DNA from: Zonotrichia leucophrys gambelii
Taxonomy: Eukaryota; Chordata; Aves; Passeriformes; Passerellidae
DNA length: 64,000 nucleotides
Assembly: GCF_028769735.1 (NCBI RefSeq)
Contig: NC_088173.1
Location: 25,360,038-25,424,037, forward strand
Reading direction: 5' to 3'
In this document: piece after piece, positions 52,645-62,969 of the stretch
How the letters are laid out: each line of letters starts with the position of its first letter
Position numbering within the stretch: position 1 is the first letter of the stretch
Made by a program: the position numbers and the translations under genes
The notes under the pieces: model-generated
Database searches by the model: none
Told to the model about the DNA's origin: nothing
Seen by the model: the letters and a program-made list of their open reading frames with translations, nothing else

Positions 52645-53828
52645 GTGAGAGTTGAGATATTATGTCTGAGTACATTGTTTTTATAAAACAGTGCTGGTTA
52701 AAATACTAGAAAAAAAAGGTAGTTAAACCTGCTAAAGTAGGTTAGTATTATGTGGCTTTCAAAGTGCATCTAGCAGCATAATCTTCCTTAGAAATTGCTA
52801 GTAATAAGTCCTGTAAGGCAATACTGGAGAAAGCAATAAATACATGTAAAGTATAGACCTGTGTGGTGCATTTCTGTGTATATATGTAATTATATTATCT
52901 TTAATGCATAGCTCTTGGGGCTTGGGAGTTCTTTTTCCAGTCACCGGTTCTGAATACTTTTTCAGTGAGATTATGCTGAATAATTGCATTTTTATATTGG
53001 TTCAGCCATACATATCAAAATGCTTAGGAAAATTGGGGAAGCATTGGAACTTATAAAGTAGTTGACCTTATTTAATCAAGCTTGCAAAGTGTGAGGAATG
53101 TAACATTGCAAATCTTATATTTTTCATGCTATTGATGCAATCCTTTTCATTCTAAAAATGGTTTTAGTATTGTATGTATTATTAGGGAATTTTAAATACA
53201 AATGGATCAACACTACAAATAAAAACAAAGAAGGTCTTTCCCCAGAAACTTGAAACTGGTCAGTGATAGAGCTGATGACTGCTTGAACTGGTGCTCTTGT
53301 CAAAAAAAGCAACCACTCAGCCATAGCATGAGCAGCATCAAAATTCCATCAGCATGAAGTGGAAACTTTCTGTTGGCACCTTTTTGATCTTTCACTTTTG
53401 CATTTAGAGTTTTGTGTATGAGATTTTTTTCTGTAGGAGATCATTAGTAGTTTCCTGCCCTGAAATCTTACTGTCAATGGAAAAATTCCTCCCAGGGTGT
53501 TTTTCTAGTGCCCTCCATGACAAATGAATATATTTCTGCATCAGAGTGTCTTTCTGAATATCTTGTAGTGTGTGGTGTGATACCAGTTAAGTGTCGAAGA
53601 CACTTTTAAAGGGGGTGACACCCCCTGAGTTTCTCAGAGTGTCAGTTCATATCACCAGCAGTCTGTTCTGAATGCCTTCCAAAGGAACCTGTCCTCTTCC
53701 ACTGGACTCCTAATTACCTGTAGTGGATGGTTTAAATAGTTCAGTCATCTGACTATTATCACTTGAAGTGAAAATCTGAGATGCTTAGAAGCGAAAAAAC
53801 CTTTTCCATTTGCCTCTTTCTCTTCAAG
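52645..53828 (+). other. Intron between exons 10 and 11
   Basis: 1.2-kb intron with no recognised element. It ends cctctttctcttcaag. Confidence 0.8.
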
Positions 53829-53897
53829 CTGCCTGTGCCTCATGGAGTTGCCAAGGAAGATTGTCTTCCCAGGAACACTGGAGAGCTGTCCTGTAAG
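53829..53897 (+). CDS. SH3D19: SH3D19 window exon 11, first half of SH3 domain 1
   Basis: Acceptor cctctttctcttcaag, donor TGTAAG|GTAAGG. It is 69 bp, phase 0 to phase 0, reading LPVPHGVAKEDCLPRNTGELSCK. The segment matches the first half of the divergent SH3 domain 1, which lacks the classic ALYDF start but keeps GELSCK in the place of the usual ELSFK. The intron falls exactly between that block and the following xxD turn. Confidence 0.93.
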
Positions 53898-54086
53898 GTA
53901 AGGTGCTTCTTTCCTGCTGGCTTAAATATTCAATGAACAAGACTTGTTGCAGTAAAGTATCAAATGTTTTAGTCTTCAGAGGTTACACTGAGACATGTAA
54001 TAGTGATTTATTAAATCCTTGTGTTTCTGTAATCAAAACAAAGCAACTGCCAAAACAAAACCCAATAATGGTGATTTGCCTCATAG

Positions 54087-54224
54087 CACAGTGATATTCA
54101 GCTTATGGAACAGAGCAAGAGTAATTACTTGGAGTGCCAGAAGGGAGAGGAAACTGGTAGAGTTCCTCCATCTCATAGGAAAATAATCACTCCCTTGGCT
54201 GAGTATCTGAGAATTGAGCAAAAG
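54087..54224 (+). CDS. SH3D19: SH3D19 window exon 12, second half of SH3 domain 1 (atypical donor)
   Basis: Acceptor gtgatttgcctcatag. It reads HSDIQLMEQSKSNYLECQKG, then GRVPPSHRKIITPLAEYLRIEQK, equivalent to the human stretch with NNYLECQKGEDTGRV. A second AG five bases later would put a TGA in frame at once, so the first AG is chosen. The end at 54224 is set by frame: exon 13 reads correctly only in phase 0, but the next bases are ATAAGT, not GT. A GTGAGT lies four bases downstream at 54229 but is out of frame with exon 13. The usual GD turn of SH3 domains is SD here. Confidence 0.8.
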
Positions 54225-55268
54225 ATAAGTGAGTACTTTATGAAGTGCTGTACATGGTACATCAGCAAATTGGCTTTGACATACGGACTTGAAAGTATTT
54301 TCTTCTCTCTGCTTCTACAGATCCTGACTTGGTTTTAGGGCATGACCCTATTAATATTAAATAGCTAGTGGAAATTAGAGCTATGAGCAGACTTTTTGAC
54401 TATTATCAAAAGCCTGTATGGCTAAAATAGATTTCTATGCAGTATGTTGTTTTCTGTTGTAATTCAGGTCTTATCTTTGTCTATGTTTGGATTTTTGGTG
54501 GGGTTTTTTTTTTGGGTTTTCTGTGGGGTTTTATGGGGTTTTTTTGGGGGGGTCGTTGGTTTTTTTTTTGGTTTTTTTTTTTGTTGTTGTTGTTTCAGTT
54601 TTTTATTTTGTTTTGGGTTTTTTTTGTACATAGTGAATTACTTTGAATGTAATTCACACACCGTCATTGTCATCAGTACAGCCTAAAAATTCTTAGTGGG
54701 TGGGACAGAGAAGGTGGCTCAGCATTTTGAATATAATTTCTCTTTATGAAGATGCCACAACAAAACTGTCAGTTCCCCTCAGTGTTACCTTAGTGTAAGC
54801 AAAGAGAGGCTTCCCTGCTCCTCTTGGAATGTTTGTTTGCTGTCCCTGCTGAGTGTGCTGGGGCAGAGTTGGGTGTTCTCTTGAGCAAGGGAGAGTGGCT
54901 GGTAGCACAAAGTACCAAGCACCAGTACAAAATTTGTCCACAGCCCTTGCAATGAGTGTTGCTATCAGTGCTCCAGATTTCTGGCCCACAGAGATAGCTG
55001 AGGCTTTTTCTGTATTTGGAAAAGTTGCATGACTTCCCTTCCTTTCACTGGCTCAAACGTAGATTTTGGTGAAATGTATTCTTGTTTACACTGGCAAAAG
55101 GCATACAGAATTCAGACCCTTTGCTGTGAGACCAATAACCATTTCCTTCTGCAATATCAGAACAACTCTGTGTCCAAAGTCAGAAAATGAATTCAGGAGC
55201 ACATAACAGAGAATCTGTTAGTATCTTCCATGATTCATAAACTACTTGGATTTATTTGTTGTTGTCAG
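54225..55268 (+). other. Intron between exons 12 and 13, with T/G-rich tract
   Basis: 1.04-kb intron. It begins ATAAGTGAGT instead of GT and contains a G- and T-homopolymer-rich region at about 54495-54615. Nothing coding was recognised. Confidence 0.7.
54497..54615 (+). repeat. T/G homopolymer-rich tract with G-quadruplex potential
   Basis: Five G-runs (54500-54503, 54514-54516, 54525-54528, 54535-54538, 54546-54552) are separated by T-rich loops of 6-10 bases. Long T-runs and a (GTT)n stretch follow to about 54615. The open frames here, made of Phe, Gly and Leu, are composition artefacts. Confidence 0.85.
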
Positions 55269-55341
55269 GATTCAAACCACCCTCCAAAGGTTTCTGACAC
55301 AAGTGCACCTCATGCTGTAGTCCTGCATGATTTTCCTGCAG
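55269..55341 (+). CDS. SH3D19: SH3D19 window exon 13, start of SH3 domain 2
   Basis: Acceptor tttgttgttgtcag, donor CCTGCAG|GTAAGT. It reads DSNHPPKVSDTSAPHAVVLH, then DFPA; the final G starts Glu765. APHAVVLHDFPAE is the first strand of SH3 domain 2 and is nearly identical to the human segment. The frame must be phase 0 at entry, because either other phase meets a stop or loses the match. Confidence 0.95.
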
Positions 55342-55654
55342 GTAAGTAAATGTGAATATTCTGGAAGCATGTTTTACTTTAAGACTTTCAAATGGAAATT
55401 TTCTTAGAAATTAGAGCTTAAAAATGGTGTGGAACTCAGTCTGCAAGGTCTGCACATAGAGTTGCTCAAATCAATGGGTTTAGATGTAGATGGGTCAGTC
55501 TTTCAGTTAAAGCTAATTGATTTAGCAGGTAAAATTAAGACTTTTTAAAAGCTGATTCTGTTTTTTTCTGTGGTATTTGTTTTAAGGAGGTTTTACTTAG
55601 AGAAAATCAGTGAATGTGACAAGTACTCTTAACTGAAATGATATTGTCTTACAG

Positions 55655-55785
55655 AGCATGCTGATGACTTGGACCTTCATTCTGGGGACACTGTTTGTCT
55701 TTTGGAGAAAATTGATACTGAGTGGTACAGAGGAAAATGTGGGAATCGCACAGGGATATTTCCTGCCAACTTTGTTAAAGTGGTT
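55655..55785 (+). CDS. SH3D19: SH3D19 window exon 14, main part of SH3 domain 2
   Basis: Acceptor atattgtcttacag, donor GTGGTT|GTATGT. Residues 766-808 contain canonical SH3 landmarks: DLDLHSGD (RT loop and diverging turn), EKIDTEWYRG with the ligand-pocket Trp, and GIFPANFVKVV carrying the 3-10 helix Pro and conserved aromatic. The exon ends in phase 0. Exons 13 and 14 together are 204 bp, a clean in-frame domain cassette. Confidence 0.97.
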
Positions 55786-58112
55786 GTATGTAGGCTTTGT
55801 ATACATTGCTACATAGCATCCTGTTGCATTTGTTTTCTGGTTCTATTTTGCTAAGGCTCCTGTGTGTTTAACTCCATAATGTGTTTAGATAATCTCTTAT
55901 CCCACTGGCAGCACAGGAGATTCATCAGCTTGTTTGTGTGGTATTAGAAGGATGCTTGATTTGGCACAACCAGCTTGTGTTATGGGGAATAATTTGCTGT
56001 CAATTTAAAGCCAAGTGAGAAAATCATTGCCCTTACCAGATTCTCTTTGGAAACATGCATAGTTTCTCAGGGTCCTCAAAGCAGATTAGTTTTTGACAGG
56101 TGCATGTCAGAATCAATACTTGGTATAAGATGGTTGATTTTTGTGCCTCCTCCCAGTTCCCCATCTTCTGTCATTTTCTCATCCCTTGAACTTTGCTGGA
56201 ATCACCACTTTTTTAGCCATGTAACAAACTAGGTCACAGTAGCAATTTGAAACCATGTTGGGTTTTTTTTCTTCCTAGAATACTGTTTTTTGCAACAGGA
56301 TCAATTTGCCTAAGTGGTTTTCTAAGTGGCTGCACAAATGGTTGTGCTGGCACAGTGCAGGGAGATTGTGTTGTTGCAAATGAGCAGCTTAAAGCAATCC
56401 TGTTGCTCAATGTGACACTTGACAGTGAGTGGAAGGCAAGAGGCAGGTGCTCTGTTGGAGCCCAATGGTAATTCATTTAAAGGGGTACAGTATGGTTCCC
56501 TGCAGTCAAATGCTGGGTTAAACCTATTGCAAGCCTGAGCCTGACACTGAATCCATTTTGTGACAGTGGGAAGGGCATTGGGCTGTCCACACCTGCCATG
56601 TGGACATGGAGGAATGCAGAGTGACACCAGAATGCTGGGAAGGTGCATGGCTTGCACCGTGCAAGGTGCAGGAGGTGTCTGTGGCAGCATTTCCTGGGCC
56701 AGCACAGCTGGCAGAGTGAGCCCTGCTGCTGCATGGGCAATAGCAAGGATTTGGTGGACATCAGAGAGGAGAGGGTGTCTGTTTAGTTTGTAATGGTGGT
56801 ATTGGAGAAAAATTTTAAGATCTGCAAAGTGCTGAAGAATCAAAACTAAATTCATAGTTAGTAGTAATGGAACCATGCTTGATTCACTTTCACAAGAAAG
56901 ATTTGTTAGCTAAATTGATTGGCTGTTTCTACACAGACCAACAGTTCCATTTAAAAGCTCTTGCTTCTACTGATAGCTAACGAAGAAAAGATTTTATGTT
57001 AAAGCAGTGGAGTGAGTAGTTGGAGTTGAATTCAGCATTGATACAGACAGATACAACTTCATAAAAGCTAGGGAAAATGCATTTCTATTTTAGTTGTAGA
57101 AGATGCTTATCCTTTGAGGGCAAAAATCTTTTGTTTGAGAATTTATTTTTTTTTAAAAAGAAAAAAGAGGACAGTACATGAAGCTAATTTACTTGAGTGA
57201 ATTCTCCTGTTAATTCATGTCAGATTTCATCTTGATACAAGGTCTCCATACAATACACTGCAATGTGTTTTACAATATTAAGCTGGGTAGTAGTTTGGAT
57301 CTAGACACTTAACAATAATACATAGTTTTGGCTACCCATAGAACCTTCAGAGCACCACAGATACCAGCTCCTTCAGCAAGAGCAATGCAGAGATTATTTG
57401 TCCTAAAAGGCATTGTGATTTCCTCCAGTGCCTCACACAACCTATGGAACATTCCTGTTGGTTTCATGGGAGCTGGCTGTATAATAGTGAGCTGCAACCC
57501 AAAGCTCTTCACCAGGGCCTCTCAGCTCCTGGACCTGTGCATCTCACAGATCATCCTTCATGTCACACCAAAAATACAGTTGAAATCCTCCTGTGAGAAA
57601 GGACTTGAATGTTGGGTGTTTGATAAACTGATGTATTGATTTTTAAAGTTGTATTTCTGTAATTCAAGGGAGATTTGTGAGATGTGGTTTATTTGGAGAG
57701 CAGTTGGCTACCAAAGCACAGAAGGGATAAGTGTAAACAGTAGTTTTGTCTATTGTGGTGTACTGTGCTAGTAAATAATTGAGAGCAATTACCAGTTGAG
57801 AATTGGGATCTAAATTCAACAACATGTGGTAGCATCTAGTCACGTATTCTGTCAATCAGTTATGCTACAAGTAGAAACAATAAACCAGCTTCATTAAACA
57901 AAACATTAAATATTGCTCCTTGTTTGCATAAGATTAAAAAATGAGAAAACAGGCATAAATTTACATTAATGTGATCATATATCAGAGCATGCCAGGGATT
58001 ACAGAGTGTCACACATCTGAAAAACAGATTATTTTTACCAGTTTCAAGTTTATTGTGGTTAGTTGCCATGAGCTTGTAATGGAAGATACAATTTATTTTA
58101 TTGTCTTATTAG
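55786..58112 (+). other. Intron between exons 14 and 15
   Basis: 2.3-kb intron. It contains the longest open frame outside the SH3D19 exons, 184 codons on the minus strand at 56322-56876, over a GC-richer patch. I see no domain, family or splice context for it. Confidence 0.7.
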
Positions 58113-58171
58113 ATTGATGTTCCAGAAGAAGCCAACAAGAAAAAAATACCCTCTTCATCACGATGTATCAA
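58113..58171 (+). CDS. SH3D19: SH3D19 window exon 15, linker between SH3 domains 2 and 3
   Basis: Acceptor ttattgtcttattag, donor ATCAA|GTGAGT. It reads IDVPEEANKKKIPSSSRCI and leaves AA, completed to Lys828 by exon 16. It is a short, lysine-rich linker matching the human IDIPEG-type start and Cys/Lys ending. It is 59 bp. Confidence 0.93.
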
Positions 58172-59790
58172 GTGAGTCAGATGAATCTTATTTGCTTTCT
58201 CATGTTGATTTACAAGGAATGAAAAAGAATTATTAACTTTGAAACAGAGGCTCTCTGCACTGAGGTTAACAATTTATTCACTAAAATACATTGTAAAAAT
58301 TAAATTATATGTTTTAAAAATCTGAATGTTTATGATGTTTTATAAAGACTCATATTTAGTTTTAAAAAGCCTAAAACCCTCCTTTCATGAAAACTGGTTC
58401 CAGAAACCATGAACCAATCTAATTAACTTCAGCAGCATTGTACACCTCTCTCTGCTCCTGACCTTGCTGCTTTCTTCCATTGTCCTCACAAAATGGAACA
58501 TGGTAGGGCTCCTACTCATGGGAAAGAACAAGGTCCAAAGGGACAGAATATAGAGGTACTTTAGGCAGAGAAATCTGTCTGTCCTTAAGGTATGCTGATG
58601 TATGGGTAAATCCAAAGTTCCCTCCAAATTATCAAATGAATTGCCAGCACTTTCATTGCTGATTTTCAAACTTGTACTATTTGTGGGCAAGAAATGATTT
58701 TTCATGTTACTCATTTCTCAGTGATGTTTATTGGATTTCGTAATTATTCATTCCAGGAATTAAAGCAAATTCATGCAGAGGCAGGAGCAACTAGTGTCAG
58801 TGGGATCATTCAGTTGTTCTTTAGATGAAGCTTGGTTTGTCAGGAAAAAAACTTTATTTTAAAAAGTTGCTTCTGCAGCTAAGAAAGAAACAGAAAGTTC
58901 TAGCTCTGTCCTGAAAGAAACACCTTTGCAAAGATACTTGGTGGGGGACAGGGGTGGGAATCAAGCTGCTTACCTTTTCTGTGTGCTATGAATATATAGA
59001 AAGAATTAAAGCCTATTACTGCTTTTTTCCAGCATGGCATTTCTGATTGACCAAAAATTTTCTTAGGTTAATTTCTTAAATTTAATTTATAATAATATAA
59101 ATTTATTATTTATATTAATTTATTAGGTCTTAAATAATGAAATCAATTTAAGTCAGGGGGGAAAATAATTAGGATTTTTTTTCAGTACTGTACCAAAATA
59201 TATAAAACTTATCAGATGCATTGAAGTTTTTTTCTTTGATAGATAAGCTTTTTTCCCTATAAGATTATAGGGATGGATTTTATAGAATTAAGTATTTTAA
59301 AGTAGATAAAACCTAGCTTCTTCCTATGAAACCTCCATGTATTTGGGACAAATACACAGCACTCACCCCCACCCACGTTTGAGTGCATCTAAATGGGATG
59401 CTAGCTCAAAAAATAATCAAACTCTTAACAAAAGTGTATCAGGACACTTGCTTGGATATAAGCAAAGATATGAAATTGGACAGGTGACTGAGAAACAAGG
59501 GGGTTTATTGTTACTTGGAAGGGAAATAGGGTCTTTTGCAAAATACTGTAACAGCCAGCAATTGGGATGCAGAAATTGCATCTGGCTTCTCCAGACTCTG
59601 TACTCATTCTCCTCAGAAAGCAGAGATTAGAACCAGGGCAGGCCCCCAATTTTCCACCTGTCCTATCTTCAGTGCATTTTTAATCATTTTAATTAAAATA
59701 TCAATCCATATATTGCACACAATGCTGTCATATTATTAAGTAGACAGTAATAATAAAGAAGCAAAATAAATTTCTCTTTTGTTTGTGCAG
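58172..59790 (+). other. Intron between exons 15 and 16
   Basis: 1.6-kb AT-rich intron with a strongly AT-only patch at about 59075-59135. No recognised element. Confidence 0.75.
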
Positions 59791-59978
59791 AGGTCCAAGG
59801 TGTGTAGCACGATTTGAATACATTGGAGATCAGAAAGATGAGCTCAGTTTTTCAGAAGGTGAAACTATTATCCTGAAAGAATATGTAAATGAAGAGTGGG
59901 CCAAAGGAGAGCTCAGAGGCACGTCTGGAATTTTCCCCTTGAACTTTGTGGAAGTAATTGAAGACCTGCCTGGAACAG
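59791..59978 (+). CDS. SH3D19: SH3D19 window exon 16, complete SH3 domain 3
   Basis: Acceptor cttttgtttgtgcag, donor ACAG|GTATGA. Residues 829-890 encode one whole SH3 domain: RCVARFEYIGDQKDELSFSE (ALYDY-type start and RT loop), then NEEWAKGEL with the pocket Trp, and GIFPLNFVEVI. This is the only one of the five domains contained in a single exon together with its linker tail, apart from domain 4. It is very close to the human sequence. Confidence 0.97.
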
Positions 59979-60244
59979 GTATGAATATGTTTGCAAAAGT
60001 CTTCAAGAGCATGGTTTTGTACTTAATGCAAAAAGGCAGCATATAGGAGAAAATTCCAGAAGGACAGTGATTGCAGAAAATAGGTAAAAAGAGGGAAGAT
60101 TGATAAAAAAATCTGTCAAAATTAACAGTAGGACTTCTTAAGAAGCTACTCTTAATAATTACTTCAAATATCTAAAATCTCTGTCATTAGTAACATCCTG
60201 AATAGACACTGCTCCTGTTCTTAAATTGTGCTTTACTTACATAG
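59979..60244 (+). other. Intron between exons 16 and 17
   Basis: 266-bp intron with no element of note. It ends cttacatag ahead of two further in-frame AGs. Confidence 0.8.
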
Positions 60245-60297
60245 GTACAGAAACAGCACTGAAGAATAAGGTGGAGGTTTTGTCTTCCCTTCCTCAG
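60245..60297 (+). CDS. SH3D19: SH3D19 window exon 17, linker between SH3 domains 3 and 4
   Basis: Acceptor ctttacttacatag, donor CCTCAG|GTAATA. Two bases complete Gly891, then TETALKNKVEVLSSLPQ. It is shorter than the matching human linker. It fits the phase-1 exit of exon 16 and phase-0 entry of exon 18. Three AGs at 60244, 60250 and 60256 are all in frame, so the exact start could vary by two or four residues. The donor is weaker than most here. Confidence 0.83.
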
Positions 60298-60797
60298 GTA
60301 ATAAAACTGTATAGGTGAGGGCCAGAATTTATGTATAGATTTACAGAGACTCTATTATAATGTGGGAGTAACTGCAGAATGTGACACCACTCCCACAACA
60401 CACAATGCTGCATTGTCACACCTCAGTTCTGACACAAGGCCTGAGCTGACTGAATTCAGAGCTTCTGACAAATTAACATTGGTAAATTTTTATCCTTTGT
60501 GCTGAAGGAAATTCTTGTTAGCTCTATTTTAAGTATTACTGCAGTGATCTAATTTTGAATTTATTAATCCTTTCCCCTGCCGCCAGAGATAAAAAGGAAT
60601 GTGGCTGAGCCTAGATGAAATTCTGTGGTGTTAATTGCTCAAATGCCATTCTGGTCTACATCTGCAGCAGCACTTTTGTATTGGGAGGGTGTCAGGACAG
60701 CCATGTGCTGTACAGCTGCTTTCAGCAGCATCCATCAGTTTTTTGGGCTCCATTCACACTTCTAAAATTAATGCAGCTCTTGTGTTAACTTGAACAG
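60298..60797 (+). other. Intron between exons 17 and 18
   Basis: 500-bp intron with no recognised repeat or coding sequence. Confidence 0.8.
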
Positions 60798-60984
60798 AGC
60801 AACAGACGCTCACTGGAGTGGTGTGAAGCGCTTCATGATTTTACAGCAGAAACCAAAGATGATCTATCCTTCAGAAAGGGAGACTGCATCCAGATACTGG
60901 AACAAGTCGATTTGGAGTGGTATAGAGGAAGACTGAATGGAAAGGAAGGGATTTTCCCAGCAGTTTTTGTTCAGACCTGCACAG
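60798..60984 (+). CDS. SH3D19: SH3D19 window exon 18, complete SH3 domain 4
   Basis: Acceptor ttaacttgaacag, donor ACAG|GTACAG. Residues 909-970 encode SH3 domain 4: EWCEALHDFTAETKDDLSFR with the ALHDF start and acidic RT loop, then EWYRGRLNG with the pocket Trp, and GIFPAVFVQTC. The ALHDF variant replaces the usual ALYDF Tyr with His, as in human SH3D19. The exon exits in phase 1. Confidence 0.97.
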
Positions 60985-61590
60985 GTACAGTGCTTCTATA
61001 GCTGGCAATTCATTATTCACTGGCTTGTGCCAGTCATGACAGCTGTGGGAGAACATAATGGCATCAGCAAGTCACACACCACCAGAGTCTTCAGTATTCT
61101 AAAGCTAAACATAAGTTTTGAACCAATCACTCCAATAATGGCAATATAATGTTCTAGTCAGTAAGTAATCTGTGAGGTTACACAGACTCTGGGATGTTTT
61201 CCAGTGTGGTTTGGGGACAGGCAAAACAGAGACACTGAGCCACCTTTAAGGAGTAATTCAGGAGTATTGATGCTGCTTCATCTTAGAGCAGAAAGAGGCA
61301 AAGTCAGCATTTATTATGTATCACCATTGGGAAGTTCAAGTTAAGTGAGTTTTAAATTTAGTCTGCTTAGAAGCAGAACTGTGAGCCTGTGTAATACTAT
61401 AAAATGGACTGGTGGCAGTAGAGTTTTTATTCCAGTGGGACAGGGAATTTTGTACAGCAGTAGCAATAACATTTGGACAACCTGTAGCACAATAGTGGGG
61501 AGAAAACAAGAGAATGACAGGAAACTTCTCCAGAAACAGAGATTTATTTTACTCCCATGCAAGTTAACTTCTCTTGTCCATGTTCTGTAG
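60985..61590 (+). other. Intron between exons 18 and 19
   Basis: 606-bp intron with no recognised element. The 125-codon minus-strand open frame overlapping its end is a shadow of intron and exon 19. Confidence 0.8.
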
Positions 61591-61688
61591 CCAGGGTAGA
61601 GCTGGCACAGCCTGGAGGAGGGAAGAAAGGAAAAGCCAAAGCTCTTTATGATTTTCATGGAGAAAATGAAGATGAGCTTTCCTTCAAA
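61591..61688 (+). CDS. SH3D19: SH3D19 window exon 19, first half of SH3 domain 5
   Basis: Acceptor tccatgttctgtag, donor TTCAAA|GTAAGT. Two bases complete Ala971, then a Gly/Lys-rich linker (ELAQPGGGKKGKAK), then ALYDFHGENEDELSFK, the canonical ALYDF strand and RT loop of the last SH3 domain. The exon ends in phase 0 between LSFK and AGD, the same structural position as the exon 11/12 boundary in SH3 domain 1. Confidence 0.97.
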
Positions 61689-62969
61689 GTAAGTACCTCT
61701 CTTAGACCAATTTTTCAAGAGGTCTCATGCTCCTAAGGAGTGCTAAAAATAAGGTTCATTCCCTTTGAATGTAGGCTTTAGACAAGAAGGATGAAGCACA
61801 TAGATATTAACATAGATATTAATATGCATAGATATTAACACATTTGATAAGTGGTCTCTCCAAAAAACATTTTTCCCTTATCACTCCTGTTATCTATCAA
61901 CAAAAATCTTCATTAAAACACTGGAAGGAGCTCAGGAGTTGCAGAATTCCCGACTTCTCTGATCTAGTTAACATGACAAGATAAACAAACCTTATTTTGC
62001 AGTACATTCAGTTCCTGATTGGTTGATATGGTCAAGAGAGCCTCTCTTTGGACTAGGAAGAAAACTCTGAGTAGGAGGCAATGGTGAGAGTGCAAACAGG
62101 ACAGCAGCCAGGCCTCTGAGGGAAACCTAGTACAGCAGCATCTTGAACTGGCAACACAATTCAGAGTTGCCGTGGGAACAAGGGGAAAAATTTAATACAT
62201 GCTGGATGCCCAGATCATATTAAGCATGAACAAGAAACAGAGTGCCCTTGGTATGCAAAGTCATGATTTAGGTAACCATGTTCTCAAAAGCAAGTATCTG
62301 AGAAGCAGTAGACTTTCACAGGAGCTGCAACACAGTATATTCTCTTCTAAAACCAGCAAAATAGTTTCACTATTAGCAGCTTGCAATGCTGAAAGGATAG
62401 ATGATCCTTTAAAGCAGAAAAGGGGAATAGAGGTACTGAAAGAAAGGCCAGTACTTCAGATGAAGGGTGTGGCATGGGACAGTGAGAACAAGAACCAGTA
62501 CCAAACACAGGACCTGCCATTTAAATGGCCATACTGAGCTTTTAGATTGCTTTTCCTTTTTTTTGGGAAAGTTTCCAAATACTAGAAAATACTGGGATTA
62601 AATGAAAAAAAAAAAAATCTTTCCAGTGTTTTAAGAAACCAAAGCCCAGAAACACACACAAATAAGCACTAAAGCAGGGGCCCCATGAGCCAGCTCTTAC
62701 CATACCTGGAGAGGCAAAGCAATGTGAGAAGTTATCCAGCAGTGCTCTTCTGTCCCTCCAAAGGTGGTGGTTTCTCAGCATAGACAAGTATTTAGCCTAA
62801 GAGAAGCTTCAGCAGATGTAACCAACAGAAGAGACTGGCCACATCTTACCCCTCTTCTCTTTGATTGATATTAGTTGTTTCTAAAGAGGATCAGCTCTGC
62901 ATGCATTAGCATTGCTCAGTAAGGCTGCACAGTAAGCTGTACTGACTCACAGTGCTCCTTCTCTTACAG
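61689..62969 (+). other. Intron between exons 19 and 20
   Basis: 1.3-kb intron holding three copies of a 12-bp word at 61799-61838 and little else. The 112-codon open frame at 62199-62537 has no recognised similarity or good splice context. Confidence 0.75.
61799..61838. repeat. Three copies of a 12-bp word
   Basis: The word catagatattaa occurs at 61799-61810, 61811-61822 and 61827-61838. It is a small imperfect tandem array. Confidence 0.9.

Noticed and set aside
54092..54096. AG at 54090-54091 as the acceptor of exon 12
   Set aside because: It would start the exon with an in-frame TGA after exon 11; the upstream AG at 54085-54086 keeps the SH3 sequence open.
54437..54686. Hydrophobic Phe/Gly/Leu open frames resembling membrane segments
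   Set aside because: They are translations of T/G homopolymer runs, not protein-coding sequence.
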